A stretch of DNA of 14,604 nt from Bacteroidales bacterium UBA4230 (GCA_002395605.1 DGXO01000040.1:1-14604), one strand, 5' to 3'; positions 1 to 8,124 are shown, counted from the first letter of the stretch. Numbers and translations are program-made. Notes: generated by a model not told the origin, from the sequence alone.

Positions 1-84
1 GCAAAAAGGGGGTGGTTTTGCACCGGGGAAGGCAAAAACGGGGCGACAGGTGCACTTGGCACGGGAAGTTCGGGCAAAAATGCG

Positions 85-92
85 TATCTTTG
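85..92 (+). promoter_or_regulatory. -7 promoter box (TATCTTTG) of the ABC-F gene
   Basis: TATCTTTG is an exact match to the Bacteroidota -7 consensus TAnnTTTG. Only 7 nt separate it from the ATG at 100, so transcription should begin at or within a few bases of the start codon. I see no convincing -33 TTTG at the usual distance. The rest of 1-99 holds no gene I can support; it carries three GCAAAAA tracts. Confidence 0.7.
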
Positions 93-99
93 CACTGTT

Positions 100-1911
100 A
101 TGCCAAGTTATCTGCAAATAGAAAACATATCAAAGAGTTACGGCCCCAAGGTGCTGTTTGAACACATCGATTTCAATATCAATGAGGGGGACAAGGTGGC
201 CCTGATTGCTCCAAATGGTACGGGCAAGACATCCCTGCTGAAGATACTGGCAGGGAAGGACTCCTCCGACAGTGGCGGCAAGGTGCTGTTTCTCAGGGAT
301 ATACGCATAGCTTTCCTGGAGCAGGATTATGCCTTTGACCCCGGCAAGTCCGTGTTTCGGCAAATAATGGATTCGTCGTCGGAGTGGACAGAGCACCTGG
401 ATCAGGACCACATGTGGCAGTATGAACTTCGCGTGACGCAGCTCCTGGACCAGTTCGGCCTGAAGGATCCGGACAAACCCATGAGCGACCTCTCCGGAGG
501 CGAAGTGAAGCGTGTGGCCCTTACCCAGATGCTGGCATCGGAGGCCGATTTCTACATAATGGACGAGCCCACCAACCACCTTGACATAGACGCAATTGAG
601 TTTCTTGAGAGCCACCTGAAGCACTCTAGATGCACTCTTTTCATGGTAACCCATGACCGCTATTTCCTTGACAGGGTGTGCAATACCGTAATGGAAATGG
701 ACCGCGGGAACATTTACATATATCGCGGGGACTACATGAATTTCCTGGAAAAGCGCCAGGAGAGGATAGACAATTACAACGCGGAGACAGAGAAAGTTCG
801 CAACCTCTTCAGGCGTGAACTTGAGTGGATGCACGCCAGCCCGTGCGCCCGCACCGGCAAGGCAAAATACCGCAAGCAGGCGTTCTGGGACATAAAGGAA
901 AGGGCCGAAGACAGTTACGTGACAAAAAAGGTGGACATGTCCGAAACCCAGAGCCGGGGCACATACCTTGGAAATAAAGTCATAAACTGCCGCAACCTCA
1001 GTTTCTACTGGGACGGAAAATGCTACCTTAAAGACTTCACTTACAATTTCCAGCGCTATGAAAGGGTGGGAATAGTAGGCCGAAACGCCGCCGGTAAAAC
1101 CACCTTCCTGAATCTTGTCACCGGCGGATGGAAACCGGAACTTGGCGGCCGTATGGAAGGAGTGGTGGACCTTGGAGAATCTCTGAAGATTGGCTATTAC
1201 CACCAGTCCGGCATGGAGTTCAAGCCCGGCCAGACAGTGCTTGAGACCGTGAACGACACCCACCTCCTGAGCCGTTTCCTCTTCACCCACGACATGCTCA
1301 ACACCCCAGTGGAGCGCCTCTCCGGCGGTGAAAGGCGGCGGCTGTATCTCCTTACCATCCTGATGAAGGAACCAAACTTCCTCATTTTGGACGAGCCCAC
1401 CAACGACCTCGACATCATGACTCTTGAAATCCTTGAAGAGTATCTCCAGGAGTTCAAGGGCTCGCTCATGATAGTATCCCACGACCGCCATTTCCTGGAC
1501 CGTCTTGTGGATCACCTGTTTGTATTCTGCGGAGACGGCGTGGTGAAGGACTTTGTGGGCAACTACACGGAATACCGCACATTCATAAAGGATTACGAGA
1601 AAAAGATTGCCGGTCGGGCCGGCAATGACGCAAAGGCTGGCAATGACGCAAAGGCCGACAAGAAATCCGTCATGCCCGGCCCTGACCGGGCATCTAATAA
1701 GCCAAGAAAACTCTCCTGGAAAGAGCAGCAGGAACTTAAAGGTCTGGAGGAAAAACTGGTAGCGCTTGAGGCCGAAAAAAGCGAGCTTGAGGAAAAACTG
1801 TCGTCGGGAAACCTTTCGGCCACCGAGCTTCAGGAAGCATCTTCCCGCTACGGCGTTCTTAAGGATGAACTTGATGCTGCCGAACTCCGTTGGTTGGAAC
1901 TCTCGGAATAG
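100..1911 (+). CDS. ABC-F family ATP-binding protein (Uup/EttA-like)
   Basis: Cytosolic ABC-F protein with two nucleotide-binding domains and no membrane segments; family members act on ribosomes or related RNPs rather than as transporters. Visible motifs: Walker A 37-44 (APNGTGKT), signature LSGGE 131-135, Walker B with D155-E156 followed by the PTNHLD stretch; second Walker A 327-334 (GRNAAGKT), signature 407-411, Walker B D431-E432. The region between the domains (about 225-300) is charged and helical, as in the P-site tRNA interaction motif. Residues about 540-603 are a Lys/Glu/Leu-rich coiled coil like the C-terminal domain of Uup. The length of 603 aa is normal for Uup-type proteins. 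Residues 503-532, between domain 2 and the coiled coil, are encoded by a palindromic repeat element (1605-1694). The gene has its own promoter; whether it is Uup or another ABC-F subgroup cannot be settled by eye. Confidence 0.95.
   Translation: MPSYLQIENISKSYGPKVLFEHIDFNINEGDKVALIAPNGTGKTSLLKILAGKDSSDSGGKVLFLRDIRIAFLEQDYAFDPGKSVFRQIMDSSSEWTEHLDQDHMWQYELRVTQLLDQFGLKDPDKPMSDLSGGEVKRVALTQMLASEADFYIMDEPTNHLDIDAIEFLESHLKHSRCTLFMVTHDRYFLDRVCNTVMEMDRGNIYIYRGDYMNFLEKRQERIDNYNAETEKVRNLFRRELEWMHASPCARTGKAKYRKQAFWDIKERAEDSYVTKKVDMSETQSRGTYLGNKVINCRNLSFYWDGKCYLKDFTYNFQRYERVGIVGRNAAGKTTFLNLVTGGWKPELGGRMEGVVDLGESLKIGYYHQSGMEFKPGQTVLETVNDTHLLSRFLFTHDMLNTPVERLSGGERRRLYLLTILMKEPNFLILDEPTNDLDIMTLEILEEYLQEFKGSLMIVSHDRHFLDRLVDHLFVFCGDGVVKDFVGNYTEYRTFIKDYEKKIAGRAGNDAKAGNDAKADKKSVMPGPDRASNKPRKLSWKEQQELKGLEEKLVALEAEKSELEEKLSSGNLSATELQEASSRYGVLKDELDAAELRWLELSE
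1605..1694. repeat. REP-like palindromic pair (90 bp) inside the ABC-F gene
   Basis: Two palindromes in opposite orientation frame this stretch. Unit 1 (1605-1629) has perfect 8-bp arms ATTGCCGG (1606-1613) and CCGGCAAT (1619-1626). Unit 2 (1669-1694) has perfect arms ATGCCCGG (1672-1679) and CCGGGCAT (1686-1693). The reverse complement of unit 1 aligns along almost its whole length with unit 2: both begin GTCAT, share a GGCCC/GACCGG centre and end in ATC. This is the layout of a REP/BIME doublet. The element is 90 nt, a multiple of three, and is read through in frame as residues 503-532 in a poorly conserved linker. Mobility by a RAYT-type transposase is inferred; no such gene is in the window. 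Confidence 0.7.
1621..1656 (+). repeat. Two tandem copies of an 18-bp unit
   Basis: GGCAATGACGCAAAGGCT (1621-1638) is followed directly by GGCAATGACGCAAAGGCC (1639-1656), identical except for the last base. It encodes the hexapeptide GNDAKA twice. It overlaps the right arm of palindrome unit 1 and fills part of the space between the two palindromes, so it probably arose by slippage after that element was in place. Copy number may vary between strains without breaking the frame. Confidence 0.85.
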
Positions 1912-1937
1912 AAGGAGAATTTTTAAAAAATTTTTCT

Positions 1938-1945
1938 TATATTTG
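1938..1945 (+). promoter_or_regulatory. -7 promoter box (TATATTTG) of the ROK regulator operon
   Basis: Exact match to TAnnTTTG, 22 nt before the ATG at 1968. It lies downstream of the in-frame upstream start at 1890, which would overlap the ABC-F gene, so it supports 1968 as the real start. An AT-rich run precedes it (1921-1936). No clear -33 box was seen. Confidence 0.65.
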
Positions 1946-1967
1946 CGCTGTTTATAAAATATTGGCT

Positions 1968-3170
1968 ATGAGAGAGACATTCCTGGAGAAAAAAGATACC
2001 AAGAACTCGCTTCTGAAAAAACAAATACTTTATCTGTGCATCGAGCACGGAGAACACAGTATTTCGGCAATAAGTGAAGCGATTGGGGCGTCGGTGCCCA
2101 CCGCCACCAAGCTGATAGGGGAGCTCATGGAAGAAGGATTCATGATGGACCTTGGCAAATCCGGCACTTCCGGCGGGCGCAGGCCGTCTATTTACGGACT
2201 GAACCCGGAAGCCGGGTATTTCATGGGCATAGACATCCGAAACTCCCATGCCAGTATAGCCATTACGGACTTCAAGGGCGGTCTCAAGGTATTCCAGGAC
2301 AATATTCCGCTGAGCCTTGAGGCAAACGAAGACTCTGTCCATCACCTTGCCGCCGTCATCCGCGATTTCATGAGCGGAACCGATATTCTCTGGAGTAAGT
2401 TCATGGGCCTTGGCGTAAGCGTTTCCGGCCGTGTAAATCCCGTCACAGGCTATTCCAGCATGTACTCCTTCGACGAAAACCGTCCCATAAGCCAGATCCT
2501 CCAGGACGACCTCGGCCTGCACGTGGTGCTGGAAAACGACTCCCGCGCCATGACTTACGGCGAGTATCTTGGCGGTGGCCTCAAGGAAAAGAACATGCTC
2601 TACGTAAACGTGAGCTGGGGCCTTGGTATGGGCATGATCCTTGGCGGTGCGCTCTACTGCGGAAAGTCCGGTTACAGCGGCGAGTTCGGCCATTTCCCGC
2701 TCCTTGACAACGGTATCATGTGCCGCTGCGGCAAGGTTGGATGCCTGGAAACAGGTGCATCCGGCAGCGCCCTTGTAAGGATGATGGCCGAAAAACTCCA
2801 GAACGGCAGGGCTTCTTCCCTTGCCTCCAAATACAAATCTACCGGCAAAGTGAATCTCAACGATATCTTCCAGGCCATCAAGAGCGAAGACAGCCTTGCC
2901 ATTGAAACCGTGGAAACGCTGGGCCTCAACCTTGGCCGTGGCCTTGCCGGACTTATCAACATCTTCAATCCGGAGCTTGTGGTTATAGGCGGAAAGGTTG
3001 CCGTGGCCGCAGGGGACTATCTCATGCTTCCCATCCGCACGGCCGTCAAGCGCCACATCCTTAACATCGCAAATAAAGACACTTCCATAAAGCTCACGCA
3101 GCTTCGGCAAAAAGCAGCCCCTACAGGCGCCGCCCTCCTTGTCCGTAGCCGAATGCTAGGTATTTTCTAA
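1968..3170 (+). CDS. ROK-family transcriptional regulator / sugar kinase
   Basis: A 400-residue protein with an N-terminal winged helix-turn-helix (about 12-75, typical ROK wording around 31-60) joined to an ASKHA-fold ROK domain starting near GIDI (87-90). The ROK zinc site is complete: H242 in GHFPL and C252, C254, C259 in CRCGKVGCLE. The phosphotransfer motif END is present with D191, so the sugar-binding domain may keep kinase activity. The HTH points to a NagC/XylR-like repressor responding to a sugar or sugar phosphate; the ligand cannot be read from the sequence. The start at 1968 is preferred over an upstream in-frame codon at 1890 because the -7 box lies between them. The aminotransferase gene follows after 4 nt, so the two are probably cotranscribed. 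Confidence 0.92.
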   Translation: MRETFLEKKDTKNSLLKKQILYLCIEHGEHSISAISEAIGASVPTATKLIGELMEEGFMMDLGKSGTSGGRRPSIYGLNPEAGYFMGIDIRNSHASIAITDFKGGLKVFQDNIPLSLEANEDSVHHLAAVIRDFMSGTDILWSKFMGLGVSVSGRVNPVTGYSSMYSFDENRPISQILQDDLGLHVVLENDSRAMTYGEYLGGGLKEKNMLYVNVSWGLGMGMILGGALYCGKSGYSGEFGHFPLLDNGIMCRCGKVGCLETGASGSALVRMMAEKLQNGRASSLASKYKSTGKVNLNDIFQAIKSEDSLAIETVETLGLNLGRGLAGLINIFNPELVVIGGKVAVAAGDYLMLPIRTAVKRHILNIANKDTSIKLTQLRQKAAPTGAALLVRSRMLGIF

Positions 3171-3174
3171 AGTT

Positions 3175-4374
3175 ATGCCCAAGATATCACGTCGCGGCCT
3201 TGAGATGCCGTCATCCCCAATCCGTAAACTTGCCCCTTTGGCAAATGAAGCCAAAAGGGCGGGTGTGAAAGTGTACCACCTCAACATCGGCCAGCCGGAT
3301 TTGCCCACCCCCCAGAAGGCTCTGGACGCCCTTAAGGCCATAGACCGCAAAACCCTGGAATACAGCCCATCCGAGGGCTTTTCCAGCCTCAGGGAAAAAC
3401 TTGTGGGGTATTATGCCAAATTCGGCATGAATGATATAGCCCCGGAGAACATAATTGTGACCTCAGGCGGCTCCGAGGCCATTCTCCTCACTTTCCTGGC
3501 ATGCATGAACCCAGGAGACGAGATGATTATGGTGGAGCCCGGCTATGCCAATTACATTTCCTTTGCGGTTACCGCGGGCATTGTGGTGCGCACCGTGACC
3601 TCCTACATCGAGGACGGCTTCAAACTGCCACCCATGGAGGCTTTCGAGGAAGTGATCACCCCTAAGACCAGGGCCATCCTCCTTTGCAACCCCGGCAACC
3701 CCACAGGCGCGGTTTATTCCCCGGAGGAGCTCAGGGCAATCAAGGAGCTTGTCCTCAAACACGACCTCTACCTTATCTCCGACGAAGTGTACCGTGAATT
3801 CGTGTACACGGAGGAGCCCTATGTGAGCGTGATGAGCCTCGGGATTCCGGAGCACGCCATCCTCATAGATTCCGTGAGCAAGCGCTACTCCGAATGCGGA
3901 ATCCGCATAGGCATGATTGTCACCCACAACCGCCTTGTCTACGACACCATAATGAAATACTGCCAGGCCCGCCTGAGCCCGCCTCTTCTTGGACAGATTG
4001 TGGCCGAAGCTTCAATTGAAGGCACCGAGGAATATGCCAAGCAGTGTTATGCCGAATACAAGTCCCGCCGCGACTTCTTCATAAAGGGCCTCAACAGCAT
4101 CCCCGGCGTGTTCTCTCCCATGCCTCACGGGGCTTTCTACACCGTAGCCAGCCTCCCTGTGGCCGATGCCGAAGATTTCTGCCGCTGGTGCCTCACCGAT
4201 TTCCGGATGGACGGAGAAACCGTTATGATGGCTCCCGCCGCCGGATTCTACCGCAACCCGGACCTCGGCCGAAACCAGGTGCGCCTGGCCTATGTCCTTT
4301 GCCGCGAAGACCTTCAGCGGAGCCTCATGCTCATCCGTGGAGCCCTGAAGGCGTACAACCACCGCGGCGTGTAG
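3175..4374 (+). CDS. Class I/II PLP-dependent aminotransferase
   Basis: A 399-residue fold-type I aminotransferase of the aspartate/aromatic (AspC-like, I-gamma) type, cytosolic. Landmarks: substrate-side G in NIGQPDLPTP (37-46), NPGNPTG with N172, cofactor-binding D203 and Y206 in SDEVYREF, Schiff-base lysine K236 in the SVSKRYSECGIRIG segment (233-246), and carboxylate-binding R370 in NQVRLAY. All catalytic residues expected for the family are there and the length is normal. It begins 4 nt after the ROK gene stop with no promoter of its own, implying shared transcription. The substrate (Asp, aromatic, Ala or a keto acid such as 2-oxoglutarate partner) cannot be decided from motifs; linkage to a ROK regulator does not by itself fix a pathway. 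Confidence 0.93.
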   Translation: MPKISRRGLEMPSSPIRKLAPLANEAKRAGVKVYHLNIGQPDLPTPQKALDALKAIDRKTLEYSPSEGFSSLREKLVGYYAKFGMNDIAPENIIVTSGGSEAILLTFLACMNPGDEMIMVEPGYANYISFAVTAGIVVRTVTSYIEDGFKLPPMEAFEEVITPKTRAILLCNPGNPTGAVYSPEELRAIKELVLKHDLYLISDEVYREFVYTEEPYVSVMSLGIPEHAILIDSVSKRYSECGIRIGMIVTHNRLVYDTIMKYCQARLSPPLLGQIVAEASIEGTEEYAKQCYAEYKSRRDFFIKGLNSIPGVFSPMPHGAFYTVASLPVADAEDFCRWCLTDFRMDGETVMMAPAAGFYRNPDLGRNQVRLAYVLCREDLQRSLMLIRGALKAYNHRGV

Positions 4375-4385
4375 TAAAAAATATG

Positions 4386-4393
4386 TATCTTTG
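4386..4393 (+). promoter_or_regulatory. -7 promoter box (TATCTTTG) of the sensor-trkH-helicase operon
   Basis: TATCTTTG matches TAnnTTTG exactly and sits 8 nt before the ATG at 4402, within the short gap (4375-4401) after the aminotransferase stop. The transcript would start almost on the ATG. It marks the start of a separate transcription unit running to 8094. Confidence 0.65.
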
Positions 4394-4401
4394 TATCTGG
4401 G

Positions 4402-5220
4402 ATGTTTCAGAAACTTAAAAACTGGCTGCGCGAATTCCGCCTCTCGCTCAGAATGAAGATGACACTGTCTTTCAGCGCCATAGCGGTGGTGCTGCTCATG
4501 TCCAGTGTCATCACATGGCTGGAATACCGCCACATGTCAAATTACGTTTCCACCATGATAGCTGAGGATATCCGCGGCATCCACGTAACCCAGAACATGG
4601 TAGATGCCGTAGACACCTACAACCTCAGGATCCTTGCGGTTATCGGCGACGACGGCCTGAATTCCCTTCCGGATTTCGACCGCCGCGGTTTTGTGAACTA
4701 CTGCGACTCCCTTCGCCAGTCTTTCGTGGCAGGCCCTCTGGCCGATTCCGTGGTGTATGCATATTCGGCCTACATGCTGGCCTCCCTTGAACTTGAAGAT
4801 GTCCTGGAATCCAATTTCATAGACTCCCGCGACTGGTACTTCAACCGCCTTCAGCCCCTGTTCGGCCGAATGAGAGGGTATCTTGACAAGCTCAGCGGGG
4901 CGATGTACGGGGAACTGCAGCAGAATTCCGCCGACTTCGACCGCGGAATATACCGCAGTTTCATTCCGGGCGCAGTGGCGGTGGCCGTTGCCATACTGCT
5001 GGTGTTCATGCTGCTCTTCTACATCCTGGCGTACTATGTGAAGCCAATTTACGGAATGAGGAATGCACTGAGGGACTTCCTTCAGTACAGGCACCGGTAC
5101 ACCTTCACCTTTGACGGCGGAGACCAGTTGTCGGACCTCAACGAGTCTGTAACCAACCTGACGGAGGAAAACCGTAATCTCAGGCGCAGGAACTCCGAAC
5201 TCAAGGAAAAAGGCAAATGA
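4402..5220 (+). CDS. Two-TM membrane protein with extracytoplasmic helical domain and HAMP-like tail, no output domain
   Basis: A 272-residue protein built like the input half of a histidine kinase or chemoreceptor. A short basic N-terminus leads to TM1 (about 20-40), then a mostly helical extracytoplasmic domain (about 44-188) that may be a four-helix bundle, then TM2 (about 190-213). A HAMP-like segment follows (about 214-262): it opens with the conserved proline (VKPIYGM) and contains DQLSDLNESVTNL, which resembles the second HAMP helix. The protein ends in a charged coil with no kinase, GGDEF or methyl-accepting domain. Its stop overlaps the trkH start by ATGA, so the two are translationally coupled; a role in sensing or gating for TrkH is inferred. 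An internal ATG at 4453 is possible, but the N-terminal LSLRMKMTLSF run looks like natural sensor sequence. I do not recognise a named family. Confidence 0.85.
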   Translation: MFQKLKNWLREFRLSLRMKMTLSFSAIAVVLLMSSVITWLEYRHMSNYVSTMIAEDIRGIHVTQNMVDAVDTYNLRILAVIGDDGLNSLPDFDRRGFVNYCDSLRQSFVAGPLADSVVYAYSAYMLASLELEDVLESNFIDSRDWYFNRLQPLFGRMRGYLDKLSGAMYGELQQNSADFDRGIYRSFIPGAVAVAVAILLVFMLLFYILAYYVKPIYGMRNALRDFLQYRHRYTFTFDGGDQLSDLNESVTNLTEENRNLRRRNSELKEKGK

Positions 5221-6665
5221 ACCTGAAGGTAATATCCAGGAACGTGGGCAGCGCGCTACTTGTGAGTGCGCTGTTTATGTTGCTTTCCGTGTTCGTGTCC
5301 CTTGCAAACGGGCAGGACAGCGCCATGGCACCGCTCCTCATCAGTTTCACAATTACCTTTGCAATAGGCGTTTTTCCGTTCATCTTCGTTGGGAAAACCC
5401 CTAACATATCCCTTAAGGACGGCTACTGGATCATCTTCATGTCCTGGCTGCTGTCTTTTGTGTTCGGCTCCCTGCCTTATGCACTTTGGGGCGGTCCTTT
5501 CACCGTTGTAAACGCCTGGTTCGAAAGCGTATCCGGCTTCACAACCACCGGCGCAACCATCCTGGAAGACGTTGAGGCGCTTCCAAAGAGCCTTCTTTTC
5601 TGGAGGGCCGCAACTCATTTTATCGGCGGCTTGGGAGTAGTGGTTTTCCTGCTACTTATTATCCCTACGTCGTCTCCGGTGCGTCTCCGGCTCACAAACA
5701 TGGAACTGTCCTCGCTCTCAAGGGACGACTACCGTACCCGTGTAAACAAGACGGTTTCCGTTTTCGCGTGGGTGTATATCGGCATATGCGTGGCCGCTTT
5801 CATCGCCTATCTCCTTTGCGGGATGTCTCCATTCGATGCCATCTGCCATGCGTTCAGCGTGTGCGCCTGCGGAGGCTTCTCTACCAGGAATCTTTCCATA
5901 GGGGCGTTTGGCTCAAGCTTGGTGTCGGTAGTGACCATAGTGTTCATGTTCCTGTCTTCCATTCACTTCGGGATCATCTACGTGGTTATAGTCACGCGTT
6001 CCCTGAGGCCCCTCAGGAATTCCGTGCTGCGCTTCTACACGGCAGGCCTTGCCATCATCTCCATCGTTACTTCCGTGGGTCTCAAGTTCTCGGACCTTGG
6101 GCTCTCATGGGGAAAGGCATTCCTGGACGGCACTTTCCATGTGGTGAGCTATGCCTCCACAACCGGATTCGGCATAAGTGACAACTCCTTGTGGCCCACC
6201 CTTCCGTGCTTCATGCTCATTCTGGTGAGCCTGGTGTGCGGCTGTGCAGGTTCTACAACCGGCGGTCTGAAGGTAGACCGCGTGATGGTGCTTTTCAAGG
6301 CAGTCCATATGCAGAACCTCAAGACCCTCAATCCTTCATCCATCTTTGAGGTGAGGATGGGACGCCGAATCCTTCACGATGAAGATATCTACCCCCAAGT
6401 GCTTTACATTGCCCTTTTCTTCCTCCTCATAGGTTTCTCAACGGTTCTCTGTCTCCTTCTTGGAGACCCTAACAACCATGCGCTGCTAGGCTCCCTTGCC
6501 TCGCTTACCAATGTGGGGCCGTCGCTTGGAAGCATCGGCTCTATGGGAAACTATAACGCGGAGCCTTCGGCCCTGAAGTTCATTTTCTCCGCCGACATGT
6601 TCCTTGGGCGCGTGGAGATTTATCCGGTGCTGGCCGTCCTGTCAAGCATTTTTAACCGCAAGTAG
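5217..6665 (+). CDS. trkH: TrkH/KtrB-family potassium uptake channel subunit
   Basis: A 482-residue polytopic inner-membrane protein with the four pore-loop repeats of the TrkH/KtrB superfamily. Filter segments in order: SGFTTTGAT (106-114, G112), CACGGFSTR (216-224), YASTTGFGISD (312-322, G317) and LTNVGPSLG (430-438, G434). The GCAGSTTGGLK stretch before the fourth repeat is also typical, with a lysine-rich turn after it. It imports K+ (with Na+ or H+) down the membrane potential. The start ATG overlaps the stop of the preceding gene (ATGA), and the helicase gene begins 5 nt after its stop. The cytosolic RCK partner TrkA/KtrA, often adjacent, is not in this window. Assignment to the superfamily is firm; TrkH versus KtrB is not decided. 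Confidence 0.95.
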   Translation: MNLKVISRNVGSALLVSALFMLLSVFVSLANGQDSAMAPLLISFTITFAIGVFPFIFVGKTPNISLKDGYWIIFMSWLLSFVFGSLPYALWGGPFTVVNAWFESVSGFTTTGATILEDVEALPKSLLFWRAATHFIGGLGVVVFLLLIIPTSSPVRLRLTNMELSSLSRDDYRTRVNKTVSVFAWVYIGICVAAFIAYLLCGMSPFDAICHAFSVCACGGFSTRNLSIGAFGSSLVSVVTIVFMFLSSIHFGIIYVVIVTRSLRPLRNSVLRFYTAGLAIISIVTSVGLKFSDLGLSWGKAFLDGTFHVVSYASTTGFGISDNSLWPTLPCFMLILVSLVCGCAGSTTGGLKVDRVMVLFKAVHMQNLKTLNPSSIFEVRMGRRILHDEDIYPQVLYIALFFLLIGFSTVLCLLLGDPNNHALLGSLASLTNVGPSLGSIGSMGNYNAEPSALKFIFSADMFLGRVEIYPVLAVLSSIFNRK

Positions 6666-6669
6666 GCCG

Positions 6670-8094
6670 ATGCTTTCCAGGGAGGGGTTTCTGAATGACG
6701 CGTTTCTCAGGTGGTTCCCATACGAGCCAACGCCCTGCCAGTATGCCCTGCTCTCAAAGGTGGCGTCCTTCCTTACGTCCGACGACGGCGACATCCTGGT
6801 TGTGAACGGCTATGCCGGAACCGGTAAAACCGCGGCCATCGCTTCCGTAATAAGCGCCATGGAGGAGTTGGAAGTGAAGTGCGTGCTTCTGGCACCAACC
6901 GGGCGTTCGGCCAAGGTCCTGTCTTCGTATGCGGGGAGGCCCGCCTCTACCATTCACAAGCATATTTACAGGCAGAAATCCTTCGGCAGCGATGGCTTCG
7001 GGCAGTTTTCCCTGATGCCGAATAAGGCCAGAAACGCCCTTTTCATCGTGGATGAGGTGTCGCTGATAGGCATTGAGGCAGGGGAGAGGGGATCGGCCTT
7101 CGGCTCAGGAAACCTGCTTGAAGACCTTGTGGCTTTTGTGCGCTCCGGAGTGGATTGCCGCCTTATCCTTGTTGGCGACGACGCCCAGCTGCCGCCGGTT
7201 GGTCTGGACGCATCTCCCGCCCTCAGCCGTGAGTACATGGCGGGGATAGGGGGCGTGTCCTTTGTGACGCTCACAACCGTTGTAAGGCAGGAGCGTGATT
7301 CCGGTATCCTTGCCGGCGCCACCCGCCTTAGGGAAAAGCTTTCGGAGGGGGCCGAAACAATTGGCCTTGAGGAACTTGGCCTGGACTTGAATGGCTTTCC
7401 GGATGTTGAGCGCATTACGGGCGGGGAGCTCCTTGATGCCCTCTCCGATGCCTACGGGAAGTACGGCGAAGACGAGGTGGCGGTCCTTTGCCGCTCCAAC
7501 AAGAGGGCCGTGCGCTACAATGCCGGCATTCGCGCCCAGGTGCTGTACAGGGAGGAGCAGCTGGTGAGGGGAGACAAGCTGATGGTGGTGAAAAACCATT
7601 ACATGGATGGCATTGAGGGCACGGACTACATTGCCAACGGAGACATTGTACGGCTCATGCGCATTCGCCACTTCGAGGAACGTTACGGCCTGCATTTCGC
7701 GGACGCCACCCTGTCCCTTCCGGACTACGGCAACCAGGAGATAACTTCCAAGGTGCTCCTGGATACGCTTTCGTCGGAATCGGCCTCCCTTACTTATGAG
7801 CAGTCCAATGCGCTTTACCAGGGGGTGATGGCCGATTACGCGCATATTACCACCAAGAAAAAGCGCTATGACGCCGTGCGTGAAGACCCTTTCTACGGCG
7901 CCATCCAGCTAAAGTACGCCAGCGCAATAACCTGTCACAAGGCCCAGGGCGGCCAGTGGCAGTGCGTGTTTGTGGACAACCCTGTCTGGCAGGATTTTCT
8001 TTCGGCCGATGACCTCAAATGGCTCTACACCGCCTTCACCCGCGCCGTGGAAAAGCTCTATCTGGTGAATTTCCCGAAGACCCTGTTCAAATAG
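6670..8094 (+). CDS. RecD/Dda-like SF1 DNA helicase
   Basis: A 474-residue ATP-dependent helicase. Motifs in order: Q-motif-like TPCQ (21-24), Walker A GYAGTGKT (47-54), Walker B VDEVS with D128-E129, motif III GDDAQLPPVG (169-178, Q173), the CHKAQG motif (H423-G427) and motif VI YTAFTRA with arginine finger R458. This set is characteristic of superfamily 1B, RecD2/Dda-type 5'-3' helicases used in repair and replication. The protein is short, without the N-terminal extension of RecD2, and resembles the compact helicases common in Bacteroidota. ATG 6670 lies 5 nt after the trkH stop; the in-frame TTG at 6604 would overlap trkH by 62 nt and adds non-conserved sequence, so I reject it. Linkage to trkH appears to be only transcriptional. 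Confidence 0.92.
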   Translation: MLSREGFLNDAFLRWFPYEPTPCQYALLSKVASFLTSDDGDILVVNGYAGTGKTAAIASVISAMEELEVKCVLLAPTGRSAKVLSSYAGRPASTIHKHIYRQKSFGSDGFGQFSLMPNKARNALFIVDEVSLIGIEAGERGSAFGSGNLLEDLVAFVRSGVDCRLILVGDDAQLPPVGLDASPALSREYMAGIGGVSFVTLTTVVRQERDSGILAGATRLREKLSEGAETIGLEELGLDLNGFPDVERITGGELLDALSDAYGKYGEDEVAVLCRSNKRAVRYNAGIRAQVLYREEQLVRGDKLMVVKNHYMDGIEGTDYIANGDIVRLMRIRHFEERYGLHFADATLSLPDYGNQEITSKVLLDTLSSESASLTYEQSNALYQGVMADYAHITTKKKRYDAVREDPFYGAIQLKYASAITCHKAQGGQWQCVFVDNPVWQDFLSADDLKWLYTAFTRAVEKLYLVNFPKTLFK

Positions 8095-8124
8095 CCCTCA
8101 TTTCGTGCGGCATCCCTCCACTTC

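Noticed and set aside
130..1515. 461-codon open frame antisense to the ABC-F gene
   Set aside because: It lies wholly opposite a gene with complete ABC motifs; the translation shows no recognisable domain and is rich in His and Val, as expected from reading GC-rich codons backwards.
1923..3110. 395-codon open frame antisense to the ROK gene
   Set aside because: Same reasoning: the opposite strand carries HTH, zinc and phosphotransfer motifs, while this frame has none.
6604..6669. Upstream TTG start for the helicase
   Set aside because: It would overlap trkH by 62 nt in another frame and add 22 residues without family resemblance; ATG 6670 sits just after the trkH stop.
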